This document shows positions 25,383-34,262 of a stretch of DNA of 64,000 nucleotides, piece after piece. A program made the position numbers and the translations under genes. The notes under the pieces were generated by a model, which was not told the DNA's origin, ran no database searches, and saw nothing but the letters and a program-made list of their open reading frames with translations. The stretch comes from Tatumella punctata (lineage in GTDB: Bacteria > Pseudomonadota > Gammaproteobacteria > Enterobacterales > Enterobacteriaceae). The stretch is taken from NCBI RefSeq assembly GCF_039523735.1, contig NZ_BAAAFW010000059.1:1-64000 (forward strand). The letters run 5' to 3'. Positions within the stretch are counted from its first letter, which is position 1; every line of letters starts with the position of its first letter.

Positions 25383-25682
25383 ATGGCGCTTACAAAAGCT
25401 GAAATGTCAGAGTACCTGTTCGAAAAACTGGGTCTTAGCAAGCGTGATGCGAAGGATCTGGTTGAACTGTTTTTTGAAGAAGTCCGCAGGGCATTAGAGA
25501 ATGGTGAGCAGGTTAAACTGTCAGGCTTTGGCAATTTTGACTTACGTGATAAGAATCAACGTCCGGGAAGAAATCCGAAAACCGGGGAAGATATCCCGAT
25601 TACGGCCCGTCGTGTTGTGACTTTCCGCCCCGGCCAGAAACTGAAAAGCCGTGTCGAAAACGCTGCTCCGAAGAAAAGTTAA
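25383..25682 (+). CDS. ihfA: Integration host factor alpha subunit
   Basis: 99 residues, beginning MALTKAEMSEYLFEKLGLSK with the conserved RPGRNPKTGEDIPITARRVV arm that inserts into the DNA minor groove at Pro. With IHF-beta it bends DNA sharply in recombination, replication and transcription. It follows pheT by four bases, the usual operon arrangement, and is closed by an intrinsic terminator. Confidence 0.98.
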   Translation: MALTKAEMSEYLFEKLGLSKRDAKDLVELFFEEVRRALENGEQVKLSGFGNFDLRDKNQRPGRNPKTGEDIPITARRVVTFRPGQKLKSRVENAAPKKS

Positions 25683-25704
25683 TGTTTTACTGATGCAATG
25701 TACT

Positions 25705-25731
25705 AAAGGCCGCGACTGCGGCCTTTTTTTT
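25705..25731 (+). terminator. Intrinsic terminator after ihfA
   Basis: AAAGGCCGC-ACT-GCGGCC followed by eight T residues lies 22 bases after the ihfA stop. Confidence 0.93.
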
Positions 25732-25931
25732 GTCTGTGGTTTATGGCACAACAGATAAACCCGACAGCTGACTGCCCGGCAAGAGTAACCGCCATTGACT
25801 GGTTTATTCGGGTTAGCCGCACTGGCGGGTATTCGTCTGCTGGCGGTACTGCGGATGATCTGCCCAGTGTCAGCACAGACCGTATTACTGTGTCATTTTT
25901 GCTTATTAAATGGCTTCGCGGAGTCCCTGGT

Positions 25932-26393
25932 ATGATACGTATTGCTGTAGCTTTATTGGTATTATTACTTGCCGGGTGCAGCAGCCGTGCACCGGCTCCT
26001 GATGCACGCTTGTCTGATCCCGTCAAAGTGACCCGGCAGCTGAGCCAGCAACTGTCTCAATGGCATGGTACGCCTTACCGGCTTGGCGGACTCAGTCGCC
26101 GCGGTGTTGACTGCTCCGGTTTTGTGTATCTGACGTTCCGTAATCGTTTTGACTTGCAGTTACCCCGAACCACTCGCCAGCAAAGCAGGCTGGGGACGCG
26201 GATCAAAAAAAGCGAGTTAAGGCCGGGAGACCTGGTCTTTTTCAAAACCGGCTGGGGGCAGGATGGTTTACATGTCGGTATTTATGATCGTGATAACCTG
26301 TTTATCCATGCCTCAACCAGCAGGGGGGTGATGCGCTCTTCGCTGGATAATGTTTACTGGCGTAAAGTCTTCTGGCAGGCGAGGCGCATTTAG
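25932..26393 (+). CDS. nlpC: NlpC/P60-family lipoprotein
   Basis: 153 residues (E. coli 154). A signal peptide with lipobox LLAGC (Cys17 or so) marks it as a lipoprotein. The NlpC/P60 catalytic Cys lies in GVDCSGFVYLTF and the His in GLHVGIYD, the pattern of cell-wall endopeptidases. The ATG at 25932 is used because it starts the lipoprotein signal; the upstream open frame from 25743 is not conserved in character. In E. coli btuCED lies between ihfA and nlpC; those genes are missing here. Confidence 0.94.
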   Translation: MIRIAVALLVLLLAGCSSRAPAPDARLSDPVKVTRQLSQQLSQWHGTPYRLGGLSRRGVDCSGFVYLTFRNRFDLQLPRTTRQQSRLGTRIKKSELRPGDLVFFKTGWGQDGLHVGIYDRDNLFIHASTSRGVMRSSLDNVYWRKVFWQARRI

Positions 26394-26537
26394 AGTTTTT
26401 CAGGGAGGATGGCTGACAGGTGTCGTGGTGTGCGGAAAGCATCGCCGTGACTGTCATCACAGACAACAGCAAGGTACACTTACTGCTAAACAGCACATAA
26501 GATGCTTTCCTGAACTATGCCCACCTGCGGAGTTGCT

Positions 26538-27977
26538 ATGCAGTTTAAAAATACCTGGTTCGATGAACTGCCTGACTTTTACAGCGCAGTGACCCCGGCG
26601 CCCCTGAATCAGGGGCGGTTGCTCTATCATAACCAGCCGTTGGCCGACGCCCTGCAACTGGATGCACAACTGTTCAGTGGTTCAGGGCATCCGGTTTTTT
26701 ACGGAGGGGCGGTTATTGAAGGGATGTCGCCGCTGGCACAGGTCTATAGTGGTCATCAGTTTGGTGTCTGGGCCGGACAATTAGGCGATGGCCGGGGACT
26801 GTTGCTGGGGGAACAACGTCTCCCCAACGGGCAGAAGTATGACTGGCACCTGAAAGGTGCCGGCCTGACGCCATATTCCCGCAGCGGAGATGGCCGTGCG
26901 GTCATTCGCTCGACCGTCCGGGAATTCCTCGCCTCTGAAGCGATGCATGGCCTGGGGATCCCGACGACCCGCGCCCTTAGCCTGGCCATCAGCGATGAAC
27001 CTGTCTTCCGCGAACAGACAGAACGGGGGGCAATGCTGGTAAGGATTGCTGAAAGCCATTTGCGTTTCGGTCATTTTGAACATTTTTTCTACCGTAACCA
27101 GCCAGAAAAAGTCCGTGAGCTGGCCGATTACGCCATCCGCCATCACTGGCCGGCACTCGCTGATGATGCGGATCGCTACCTGCTGTGGTTTTCGGATGTG
27201 GTAAAACGCACAGCCACGATGATAGCCCGCTGGCAGGCAGTCGGCTTCTCACATGGCGTGATGAACACGGATAATATGTCGCTGCTGGGCCTGACACTTG
27301 ATTATGGTCCGTACGGGTTTATGGACGATTATAATCCGCAGTTTATCTGTAATCACAGTGATCATCAGGGGCGTTATCGCTTTGAAAATCAGCCAATGGC
27401 GGGGTTGTGGAACCTCAACCGGCTGGCCCACGCATTATCCCCCTTACTGTCGGCCGGACAGCTGAAGCAGGCCCTGGCTGGTTATGAACACTGGCTGATG
27501 GAAGCCTGGGGTCAGCAGATGCGCGATAAGCTCGGCTTCTTTAGCCGCCGCCCGGAAGATAACGATCTGCTGAGTGAACTGCTGGCACTAATGGCCAGTG
27601 AAGGCAGCGATTACACCAGGACTTTTCGTTTGTTGTCGGAAACAGAGCAGTTACAGGCACAATCACCGTTACGTGACGAGTTTATTGACAGGGCAGCATT
27701 TGATCACTGGTTTATTAAATACCGCCAGCGTTTAGCAGAAGAACAGATCAGTGATGAGCATCGTCAGCAGCGGATGCAGCAGGTAAACCCGGCGCTGGTA
27801 TTGCGCAATTATCTGGCACAGCAAGCCATTGAAGAAGCGGAGCGCGGTGAAACTGGCGCATTGTCCGTGCTTCACCGGGCGTTACAGAACCCTTACCGGC
27901 TGGCAAATGACCAGCAGGCGTTATTTAATCGCCCGCCGGACTGGGGTAAGGCATTAGAAATCAGCTGTTCCAGCTGA
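26538..27977 (+). CDS. selO: Protein adenylyltransferase SelO (YdiU)
   Basis: 479 residues (E. coli 478). It has a pseudokinase fold that transfers AMP to Ser/Thr/Tyr of target proteins and is tied to oxidative-stress responses. Visible motifs: SPLAQVYSGHQFGVWAGQLG, GDGRGLLLGEQ, DWHLKGAGLTPYSRSGDGRA and GVMNTDNMSLLG (metal/ATP site). The C-terminus ...CSS carries a cysteine where eukaryotic SelO has selenocysteine. The ATG at 26538 has GGAG eight bases upstream and matches family length. It converges on aroH, ending 12 bases away. Confidence 0.95.
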   Translation: MQFKNTWFDELPDFYSAVTPAPLNQGRLLYHNQPLADALQLDAQLFSGSGHPVFYGGAVIEGMSPLAQVYSGHQFGVWAGQLGDGRGLLLGEQRLPNGQKYDWHLKGAGLTPYSRSGDGRAVIRSTVREFLASEAMHGLGIPTTRALSLAISDEPVFREQTERGAMLVRIAESHLRFGHFEHFFYRNQPEKVRELADYAIRHHWPALADDADRYLLWFSDVVKRTATMIARWQAVGFSHGVMNTDNMSLLGLTLDYGPYGFMDDYNPQFICNHSDHQGRYRFENQPMAGLWNLNRLAHALSPLLSAGQLKQALAGYEHWLMEAWGQQMRDKLGFFSRRPEDNDLLSELLALMASEGSDYTRTFRLLSETEQLQAQSPLRDEFIDRAAFDHWFIKYRQRLAEEQISDEHRQQRMQQVNPALVLRNYLAQQAIEEAERGETGALSVLHRALQNPYRLANDQQALFNRPPDWGKALEISCSS

Positions 27978-27989
27978 CTCCGGTCGCGG

Positions 27990-29036
27990 TTAATGGCTGG
28001 CGGAAACGGCTTCTGCCAGCAGCTTCAGTACCGTTTCAGTATCTTCCCAGCCGATACAGGGGTCGGTAATTGACTGGCCATAGACCAGTGGTTTCCCGGC
28101 AGCCACGGCCTGTTGCCCTTCCTGTAAAAAGCTTTCGATCATCACGCCGGCAATGGCGGTTTCTCCGTCACGTAACTGTTGCGCCACATCATCAGCAACC
28201 AGTAATTGCCGGCGGTGTTGTTTCAGGCAGTTACCGTGGCTGAAATCAATCACCAGCCGCGGGGTCAGCTGAAACTCTTCCAGTGCCTGACGTGCCATAC
28301 GAATATGCTCTGATGTGTAATTAGGCTGTTTCCCGCCACGTAAAATAATGTGTCCATCGGGATTCCCCTGCGTCTGATAGATAGTCATCTGCCCTTGTTT
28401 ATCGGGAGACAAAAACATATGGCTGGCTTGCGTTGCACGGATAGCATCAATGGCAATCCGGACGTTACCGTCCGTGCCGTTTTTAAACCCGACAGGGCAG
28501 GAGAGCGCTGACGCCATTTCCCGGTGAATCTGACTTTCGGTGGTACGGGCACCGATGGCACCCCAGCTGATCAGGTCAGCAATAAATTGTCCGTTCACCA
28601 TATCAAGGAACTCTGTGGCGGTTGGCAGACCGAGCGCATTGATGTCCAGTAATAGCTTACGGGCAATGGCCAGACCGTGATTAATGTTATAACTGCCGTC
28701 GAGGCCGGGATCATTAATCAGCCCCTTCCATCCGGTGACGGTACGGGGTTTTTCAAAGTAAGTCCGCATCACTATTTCCAGCTTATGATGATAACGGTCG
28801 CGCAGTCGGTTCAGGCGCTGTGCGTATTCCAGCGCAGCAGCCGGGTGATGCAGGGAACAGGGCCCGATAATGACCAGCAGACGCTTATCTGTACCCCGTA
28901 AAATACGGCTGATGCGCTGTCGGGTGGCCAGGATATTATCGGCTATTGCCGGGGAAACGGGGAATTGCTGATTAAGTGCTGCCGGAGTGATTAGCGGAGC
29001 AACTGGCCTGGTGCGTAATTCATCTGTTTTCTTCAT
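27990..29036 (-). CDS. aroH: 3-deoxy-7-phosphoheptulonate (DAHP) synthase, AroH type
   Basis: 348 residues from the ATG at 29036, the E. coli AroH length; an upstream in-frame ATG at 29120 is less likely. It condenses phosphoenolpyruvate and erythrose 4-phosphate, the first step of aromatic amino acid synthesis. Motifs: LLVIIGPCSLH, EIVMRTYFEKPRTVTGWKG, GARTTESQIHREMASALSCP, VGFKNGTDG, DFSHGNC (metal His). Sequence and locus favour the Trp-sensitive isozyme. No convincing TrpR operator is seen upstream, unlike E. coli aroH. Confidence 0.93.
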   Translation of the reverse strand: MKKTDELRTRPVAPLITPAALNQQFPVSPAIADNILATRQRISRILRGTDKRLLVIIGPCSLHHPAAALEYAQRLNRLRDRYHHKLEIVMRTYFEKPRTVTGWKGLINDPGLDGSYNINHGLAIARKLLLDINALGLPTATEFLDMVNGQFIADLISWGAIGARTTESQIHREMASALSCPVGFKNGTDGNVRIAIDAIRATQASHMFLSPDKQGQMTIYQTQGNPDGHIILRGGKQPNYTSEHIRMARQALEEFQLTPRLVIDFSHGNCLKQHRRQLLVADDVAQQLRDGETAIAGVMIESFLQEGQQAVAAGKPLVYGQSITDPCIGWEDTETVLKLLAEAVSASH

Positions 29037-29182
29037 AGTACTCTCGGAATCTGTGCTTCTCATCGGCAGAATGCCGGGAAGATATGGCACAAACCATAAC
29101 CGAACAGTCGATGATTTCAACTGCCTGAGTGAAAAAGATGCGGATTACCGGCCGTGAAATGGTTACCGGGCCACAAAAAGAT

Positions 29183-29288
29183 AAAAAAAATGCCCTTTAC
29201 AGAAGGGCAAAGACTACACACAGCAATAAGTGTTTCGCTACCTTTTTAGGGGTAAGTGAAAATATTAATAATTATCATAAAGTTATTT
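29183..29288 (-). ncRNA. rprA: Small regulatory RNA RprA
   Basis: On the minus strand the 3' part reads ATTGCTGTGTGTAGTCTTTG followed by CCCTT...AAGGGC and a T8 run, nearly the same as the 3' end of E. coli RprA (about 105 nt), and it lies upstream of ydiK as in E. coli. RprA is Hfq-dependent, opens the rpoS leader and represses csgD and others. The 3' terminator is clear; the 5' end is estimated from the E. coli length and could lie anywhere from ~29,262 to ~29,288. The 5' rpoS-pairing part is less conserved. Confidence 0.88.
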
Positions 29289-29302
29289 ACCTTCCTGATC
29301 TG

Positions 29303-29316
29303 TAAGAATCATCCCA
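29303..29316 (-). promoter_or_regulatory. Possible RcsB box upstream of rprA
   Basis: TAAGAATCATCCCA (plus strand) matches about 11 of 14 positions of the RcsB consensus TAAGAATATTCCTA. It lies just upstream of the RprA gene, whose transcription is RcsB-activated in E. coli. Spacing to the start site is uncertain. Confidence 0.5.
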
Positions 29317-29374
29317 TTAACAAATATCCTTGCAGAGCAGTGCCCCTGAAAACTACCAGCGGCACCTGCAGTGA

Positions 29375-30526
29375 CTATTCTGCCACAGAGTTATTACGGG
29401 CATGACGTGCCTGTTCGGCCGTTTTGCGGGTATCTTCTATCAGTTCTTCAACCACCAGTTCAGGATCGCCGTGGGGTTCCGGCGCCTGATGCATCCAGAC
29501 AGAGACCAGGCGATAAGAGACAGCCAGTACCACCGGACCGATAAACAGACCAATCATGCCGAAAGAAACCAGTCCGCCGATAACCCCGGAGAGGATAATC
29601 AGCATCGGCAGGTCGGCACCAAGCCGGATAAGCATGGGGCGGATCACGCTGTCCATAGTACCGACAACACAGCTCCAGACCAGCAATACCGTTCCCCAGG
29701 TCGTGTCGCCACTCCAGTACAGCCAGATAATGGCCGGTACCAGTACCAGTAGCGGACCAATCTGGATCAGGCAGCAAAGGATCATAACCACAGTTAACAG
29801 GGTGGCATAAGGAATACCGGCAATCGCCAGACCAATCCCGCCGACCACGCCTTGTAACAGGGCCGTCACGACCACGCCAAGTGCCACCGCACGGATCGCC
29901 TGACCCGCCAGCAGTACCACGGCATCGCCGCGGCGTCCCGCCAGACGGTAAGCAAAATGGCGTATTCCCTGACCGACCCGTTCACCGCGCCAGTAAAGCA
30001 GTACACTGAACAGCAGCATCAGTGCCAGGTGTACCAGCAATCGGCCAAAATGCCCGGCCTGAGCAACGAAAAAGCTGGTTGTCTGACCAATGTAAGGCTG
30101 TATTTTTGCCATCATGGCACTGCCACCGCCTGCCACCATTTTGTGGTAGTAGATCGCCATTTTGTTACCCGCCAGCGGGATTTTATCCAGCCACTCCAGT
30201 TTCGGTATCTCGATATGTCCTGAGGTTGCCCAGGCGACCACCGGTCCGATATTGTCGATCACGCTGCTAATCAGTAACGCAATCGGAATAATAAACACCA
30301 GCAGTAAAATCAGGGTCATCACCAGTACGGCCAGCGAACGGCGTCCCCATAGATATTTCTGGATGCGCAGCATCAGCCCCCAGGTGGCGATAACCACCAT
30401 CCCTGCCCATGCAAAGCCAAGGATAAATGGCTGCACGATCCAAAAACTGGCGACGATCATTAAAACGAAAAACATCAGCGTAAATAGCTTTTGCGGTAAA
30501 TCCTTATCCTGCGGCAGCGCTTTCAT
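29375..30526 (-). CDS. ydiK: AI-2E-family membrane transporter YdiK
   Basis: 383 residues (E. coli 370), with about eight membrane segments, including two near the N-terminus (LFTLMFFVLMIVASFWIVQP, ILGFAWAGMVVIATWGL) and the family's paired C-terminal helices (LPMLIILSGVIGGLVSFGMI...). Members of the AI-2 exporter/permease superfamily export small molecules or ions; the substrate of YdiK is not established. It reads away from ydiJ and towards rprA, on the same strand as rprA. Confidence 0.93.
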   Translation of the reverse strand: MKALPQDKDLPQKLFTLMFFVLMIVASFWIVQPFILGFAWAGMVVIATWGLMLRIQKYLWGRRSLAVLVMTLILLLVFIIPIALLISSVIDNIGPVVAWATSGHIEIPKLEWLDKIPLAGNKMAIYYHKMVAGGGSAMMAKIQPYIGQTTSFFVAQAGHFGRLLVHLALMLLFSVLLYWRGERVGQGIRHFAYRLAGRRGDAVVLLAGQAIRAVALGVVVTALLQGVVGGIGLAIAGIPYATLLTVVMILCCLIQIGPLLVLVPAIIWLYWSGDTTWGTVLLVWSCVVGTMDSVIRPMLIRLGADLPMLIILSGVIGGLVSFGMIGLFIGPVVLAVSYRLVSVWMHQAPEPHGDPELVVEELIEDTRKTAEQARHARNNSVAE

Positions 30527-30712
30527 AACAACCTTTACCTCAATCAGTTCACCCGGTGTCGGGGATGCTGCTAATGATGCGGTATTTCCGGCAAATACAA
30601 CAGAGCCGACAGGTAAACTTTTTCATACAGTAAAAAAAGCAGCGTTGACGAAAATATGGTAAAACCAATTATCTGAACAATTACAACAACACAACATCCG
30701 GGTTTTTACTGC

Positions 30713-33700
30713 ATGATCCCACAGATAAACCATGCACCTGGGCTGAGCCCGCAGGTGCTTTCCTATATTGAGACACTTCAGCAGCAAGGTTTTAGCGGTG
30801 ATATTGCGACCGATTATGGCGCGCGCCTGAGTATGTCGGTCGATAACAGTATTTACCAGAGCCTGCCGGAAGCGATTATTTTTCCACGCTCTGTGGCAGA
30901 TGTCGCCATGATCAGCCGCATTTCTGCTGAAAAGGACTATCAGTCGCTGACACTGACAGCGCGTGGCGGAGGCACAGGGACTAATGGTCAGTCACTGAAT
31001 CAGGGCATTATTGTTGATCTGTCGCGCCATATGAACCGTATCCTTGAGATAAATACGGATGAAGGCTGGGTAAGGGTTGAGGCCGGGGTAGTAAAAGATC
31101 AGCTGAACCAGTGGCTGAAACCTTATGGCTTCTTCTTTGCACCCGAATTATCAACCAGTAACCGCGCCACTATCGGCGGGATGATTAACACCGATGCCTC
31201 GGGGCAGGGGTCGCTGGTCTACGGTAAAACCTCTGATCATGTGCTGGGGTTACGGGTTATTCTGGCTGACGGGGAGATGCTTGATACCCGGCCGGTGCCG
31301 GTCGCGCTGGCAGAGCAAATCGCCGCAGAACAGACCCGTGAAGGTGAAATTTATCAGCAAGTCCTCAAAAGCTGTCGTGATAACCGACAGCTGATCCTCG
31401 ATAAGTTCCCACGGCTTAACCGTTTTATGACCGGTTATGACCTGCGCCATGTGCTGAGTGATGATCTGCAAACTTTTGATCTGACCAGAATTCTGTGTGG
31501 TTCAGAAGGAACTCTGGCGTTTATTACTGAGGCGCGGCTGAATATCACGCCCATCCCAAAAGTGCGTCAGTTGGTAAATATAAAATATGACAGCTTTGAC
31601 TCGGCATTACGTAATGCACCCTTTCTGGTGCAGGCGCAGGCCCTGTCGGTGGAAACCGTAGACTCGACAGTCCTTAATCTGGCCCGTGAGGACATTGTCT
31701 GGCATTCGGTGAAAGAGCTGATTACCGATGTACCGGGAGAACAGATGCTTGGGCTGAACCTGGTTGAGTTTGCCGGGAATGACAGAGAACTGGCGGCGAA
31801 GCAGGTCAGTGACTTATGTCAGCGCCTGGACCAGCTGATGCAGGCCAGAGAAGCAGGAATTATTGGTTATCAGTGTTGTACACGGCTTGATGAAGTGGAA
31901 CGTATTTATGCCATGCGTAAAAAAGCGGTCGGTCTGCTGGGCAATGCCAAAGGGCATGCCAAACCTATCCCTTTTGTGGAAGATACCGCAGTACCGCCAG
32001 AACAGCTGGCTGACTATATTACTGATTTTCGTGCGCTGCTGGACAGCCACGGACTGAGCTATGGCATGTTTGGCCATGTTGATGCCGGCGTTCTGCATGT
32101 CCGTCCTGCACTGGACATGTGTGACCCTCAGCAGGAACTGCTGATGAAACGCTTGTCTGACCAGGTGGCAGCCCTGACCGCAAGCTATGGCGGGCTATTA
32201 TGGGGAGAACACGGAAAAGGCTACCGCGGGGCTTATACAGAGGATTTCTTCGGAGCTGAACTGTTTCGCGAATTACGGCGCATCAAACGTGCATTCGATC
32301 GGCAAAACCGGCTTAATCCGGGAAAAATCTGTACTCCTCTTGACAGCCCTGCAGTACTGAAACCTATCGAAAGCCCGACCCGTGGCAGCTTTGACCGGCA
32401 GATTCCGGTAACTGTCCGGGAAGACTGGCGCGGAGCGATGGAGTGTAATGGTAACGGGTTATGCTTTAATTTTGATGTGAACAGTCCGATGTGCCCGTCC
32501 ATGAAAATTACCCGTAACCGGTTACATTCACCCAAAGGCCGTGCCACCCTGACCAGAGAATGGCTGCGTTTACTGGCGGAGCAGGGGGTTGACCCCCGAC
32601 AGCTGGAACAGACTTTACCGCAGAATACTCTCAGTCTGCGCAGTTTTATCAGTAAACTGAAAAATACCCGCCAGGCAGCCAGAGGGGAATATGACTTCTC
32701 TCATGAAGTGAAAGAGGCAATGGCCGGTTGTCTGGGATGTAAAGCCTGCTCCAGCCAGTGCCCGATCAAAATTGATGTACCTTCATTCCGTTCCCGTTTT
32801 TTACAGCTGTACCACAGCCGTTATCTGCGGCCGGTCAGTGATCACCTGGTGGCCGCGGTGGAGAGCTATACGCCATTAATGGCCAGGGCACCACGGCTGT
32901 TTAATTTTTTCCTGACCAACCCGCAATTGCAGGCTTTTAGCAGGAAATATATCGGTATGGCTGATTTGCCCGCACTGTCATCACCGACCCTGAAACAACA
33001 GTTAGCTGGTCATCAGGCCCTGCAAACCTCACCGGATGATCTGCGTCACCTGAGCCTTGCCGAACGTCAGCAGTATGTGCTGGTGGTGCAGGACCCGTTC
33101 ACCAGTTATTACGAAGCCAGACTGGTCAGTGATTTTATCAGCCTGATCAGTAAACTTGGCTTTAAACCGGTACTGGTGCCGTTTACGCCTAACGGTAAAG
33201 CGCAGCATGTAAAAGGGTTCCTGCAGCGGTTTGCCGGCACGGCCAGGAAGAGTGCCGGGGTACTGAATGAGCTTGCGGCGCTCGGGATCCCCATGGTCGG
33301 GACGGACCCGGCACTGGTACTCTGTTATCGCGATGAGTACCGGCAGGTGCTGGGTGACGCGCGGGGAGATTTCAGCGTATTACTGGCTCATGAGTGGCTG
33401 AACCAGGTGACCGCCGGGCGTGCTGAGCAGCAACCTGTCGGTGAGGCATGGTATCTGTTCCCCCACTGTACCGAAAATACAGCCCTCCCTCAGTCGGGCA
33501 GCCACTGGAAATCTATTTTCAGCCGTTTTGGCGCAAAACTGGAAACCGTCAATGCCGGATGCTGTGGTATGGCAGGTACCTATGGTCATGAAACCAGAAA
33601 TCTTGATAACTCTCTGGGAATTTACCAGCTCTCCTGGCAGCCGCACATGCAACAGCGGGCCCGTCACCGTTGTCTGGCGACCGGTTATTCCTGCCGGAGT

Positions 33701-33769
33701 CAGGTAAAAAGGATTGAAGGCGAGGCAGTACGCCATCCGTTGCAGGCCTTGCTTGAGATGGTAAGTTAG
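30713..33769 (+). CDS. ydiJ: FAD-binding and Fe-S oxidoreductase YdiJ (D-2-hydroxyglutarate dehydrogenase type)
   Basis: 1018 residues, as in E. coli. The N-terminal half is a PCMH-type FAD domain (LTARGGGTGTNGQSL, GGMINTDASGQGS, CGSEGTLAFITEARL) with a C-terminal flavin-oxidase domain. The second half is a GlpC-like iron-sulfur region: CNGNGLC near residue 580, CLGCKACSSQCP near 680, then HCTENT and AGCCGMAGTYGHE near the end. It oxidises D-2-hydroxy acids and passes electrons onward. It is divergent from ydiK and probably monocistronic. Confidence 0.95.
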   Translation: MIPQINHAPGLSPQVLSYIETLQQQGFSGDIATDYGARLSMSVDNSIYQSLPEAIIFPRSVADVAMISRISAEKDYQSLTLTARGGGTGTNGQSLNQGIIVDLSRHMNRILEINTDEGWVRVEAGVVKDQLNQWLKPYGFFFAPELSTSNRATIGGMINTDASGQGSLVYGKTSDHVLGLRVILADGEMLDTRPVPVALAEQIAAEQTREGEIYQQVLKSCRDNRQLILDKFPRLNRFMTGYDLRHVLSDDLQTFDLTRILCGSEGTLAFITEARLNITPIPKVRQLVNIKYDSFDSALRNAPFLVQAQALSVETVDSTVLNLAREDIVWHSVKELITDVPGEQMLGLNLVEFAGNDRELAAKQVSDLCQRLDQLMQAREAGIIGYQCCTRLDEVERIYAMRKKAVGLLGNAKGHAKPIPFVEDTAVPPEQLADYITDFRALLDSHGLSYGMFGHVDAGVLHVRPALDMCDPQQELLMKRLSDQVAALTASYGGLLWGEHGKGYRGAYTEDFFGAELFRELRRIKRAFDRQNRLNPGKICTPLDSPAVLKPIESPTRGSFDRQIPVTVREDWRGAMECNGNGLCFNFDVNSPMCPSMKITRNRLHSPKGRATLTREWLRLLAEQGVDPRQLEQTLPQNTLSLRSFISKLKNTRQAARGEYDFSHEVKEAMAGCLGCKACSSQCPIKIDVPSFRSRFLQLYHSRYLRPVSDHLVAAVESYTPLMARAPRLFNFFLTNPQLQAFSRKYIGMADLPALSSPTLKQQLAGHQALQTSPDDLRHLSLAERQQYVLVVQDPFTSYYEARLVSDFISLISKLGFKPVLVPFTPNGKAQHVKGFLQRFAGTARKSAGVLNELAALGIPMVGTDPALVLCYRDEYRQVLGDARGDFSVLLAHEWLNQVTAGRAEQQPVGEAWYLFPHCTENTALPQSGSHWKSIFSRFGAKLETVNAGCCGMAGTYGHETRNLDNSLGIYQLSWQPHMQQRARHRCLATGYSCRSQVKRIEGEAVRHPLQALLEMVS

Positions 33770-33790
33770 TACGCAGACGCCGGTGTTAAC

Positions 33791-33825
33791 CGCGGAAAGT
33801 GCATGCTGCGCTTTCCGCGCTGTTT
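33791..33825 (+). terminator. Hairpin after ydiJ
   Basis: A perfect 9-bp stem (CGCGGAAAG/CTTTCCGCG) lies about 20 bases after the ydiJ stop. The following T content is low (CTGTTT), so it may be a weak terminator only. Confidence 0.45.
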
Positions 33826-34226
33826 CAGGGCAGTTGTTCGGAATAACAAAAAAATTCTTCCTGTAAATGGCATACCTGTTCCCATTCACCTTCCTGCATC
33901 AGGCGGTGGCTTAACTGACTGAGTGAGTAGCGAGCCAGTTGCAGCGCCTGTAAACGGAACAACATATCCTGAGCTTCATCGGCCATTCCGCTGACCAGTT
34001 GCTGGTGCAGGCTGAGTAAAATCGACAGACTGCGACCGTCATCGCCTTGCTGCTGGCATTTGTCGGCCATGCTCAGGCACAGGTCATTAAATCCCCGCAA
34101 ATCCGCCAGTGAGCTGTCAGGCTGTTTTAGACGGTGTTTACGGTTATGGAACTCTCTGCACATTGCTCTGAGGGTCTGATGGTATTCTTCAAGGTGAATC
34201 GTTAGCCAGCCAGAAAATGAGAACAT
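33825..34226 (-). CDS. Unrecognised 133-residue protein downstream of a Fur box
   Basis: The product (MFSFSGWLTIHLEEYHQTLR...) is rich in Leu, Gln and His, mostly helical in character, with several histidines (EEYHQ, REFHNRKHRLK, LLSLHQQ), a cysteine in AMCREF and CHLQEEFFCYSE near the end, and no signal peptide or membrane span. I do not recognise the family. AGAGAGG lies seven bases before the ATG at 34226; the GTG three bases earlier is an alternative start. A Fur box lies directly upstream, so expression is probably induced by iron limitation. A role in iron or haem handling is inferred from this alone. Confidence 0.72.
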   Translation of the reverse strand: MFSFSGWLTIHLEEYHQTLRAMCREFHNRKHRLKQPDSSLADLRGFNDLCLSMADKCQQQGDDGRSLSILLSLHQQLVSGMADEAQDMLFRLQALQLARYSLSQLSHRLMQEGEWEQVCHLQEEFFCYSEQLP

Positions 34227-34242
34227 CACAATACCTCTCTGT

Positions 34243-34261
34243 AGTAATGATAATCATTATC
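34243..34261 (-). promoter_or_regulatory. Fur box
   Basis: AGTAATGATAATCATTATC matches the 19-bp Fur consensus at 17 positions and forms an inverted repeat. It lies 17 bases upstream of the ATG of the unrecognised gene ending at 33825, where it would cover the promoter. Confidence 0.88.
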
Positions 34262-34262
34262 A

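Noticed and set aside
25743..25931. N-terminal extension of nlpC
   Set aside because: The lipoprotein signal peptide begins at 25932, so the upstream codons would place it internally.
30162..30662. 166-codon plus-strand ORF opposite ydiK
   Set aside because: Antisense shadow of a conserved membrane protein gene, low-complexity Ile/Ser/Thr composition and no domain.
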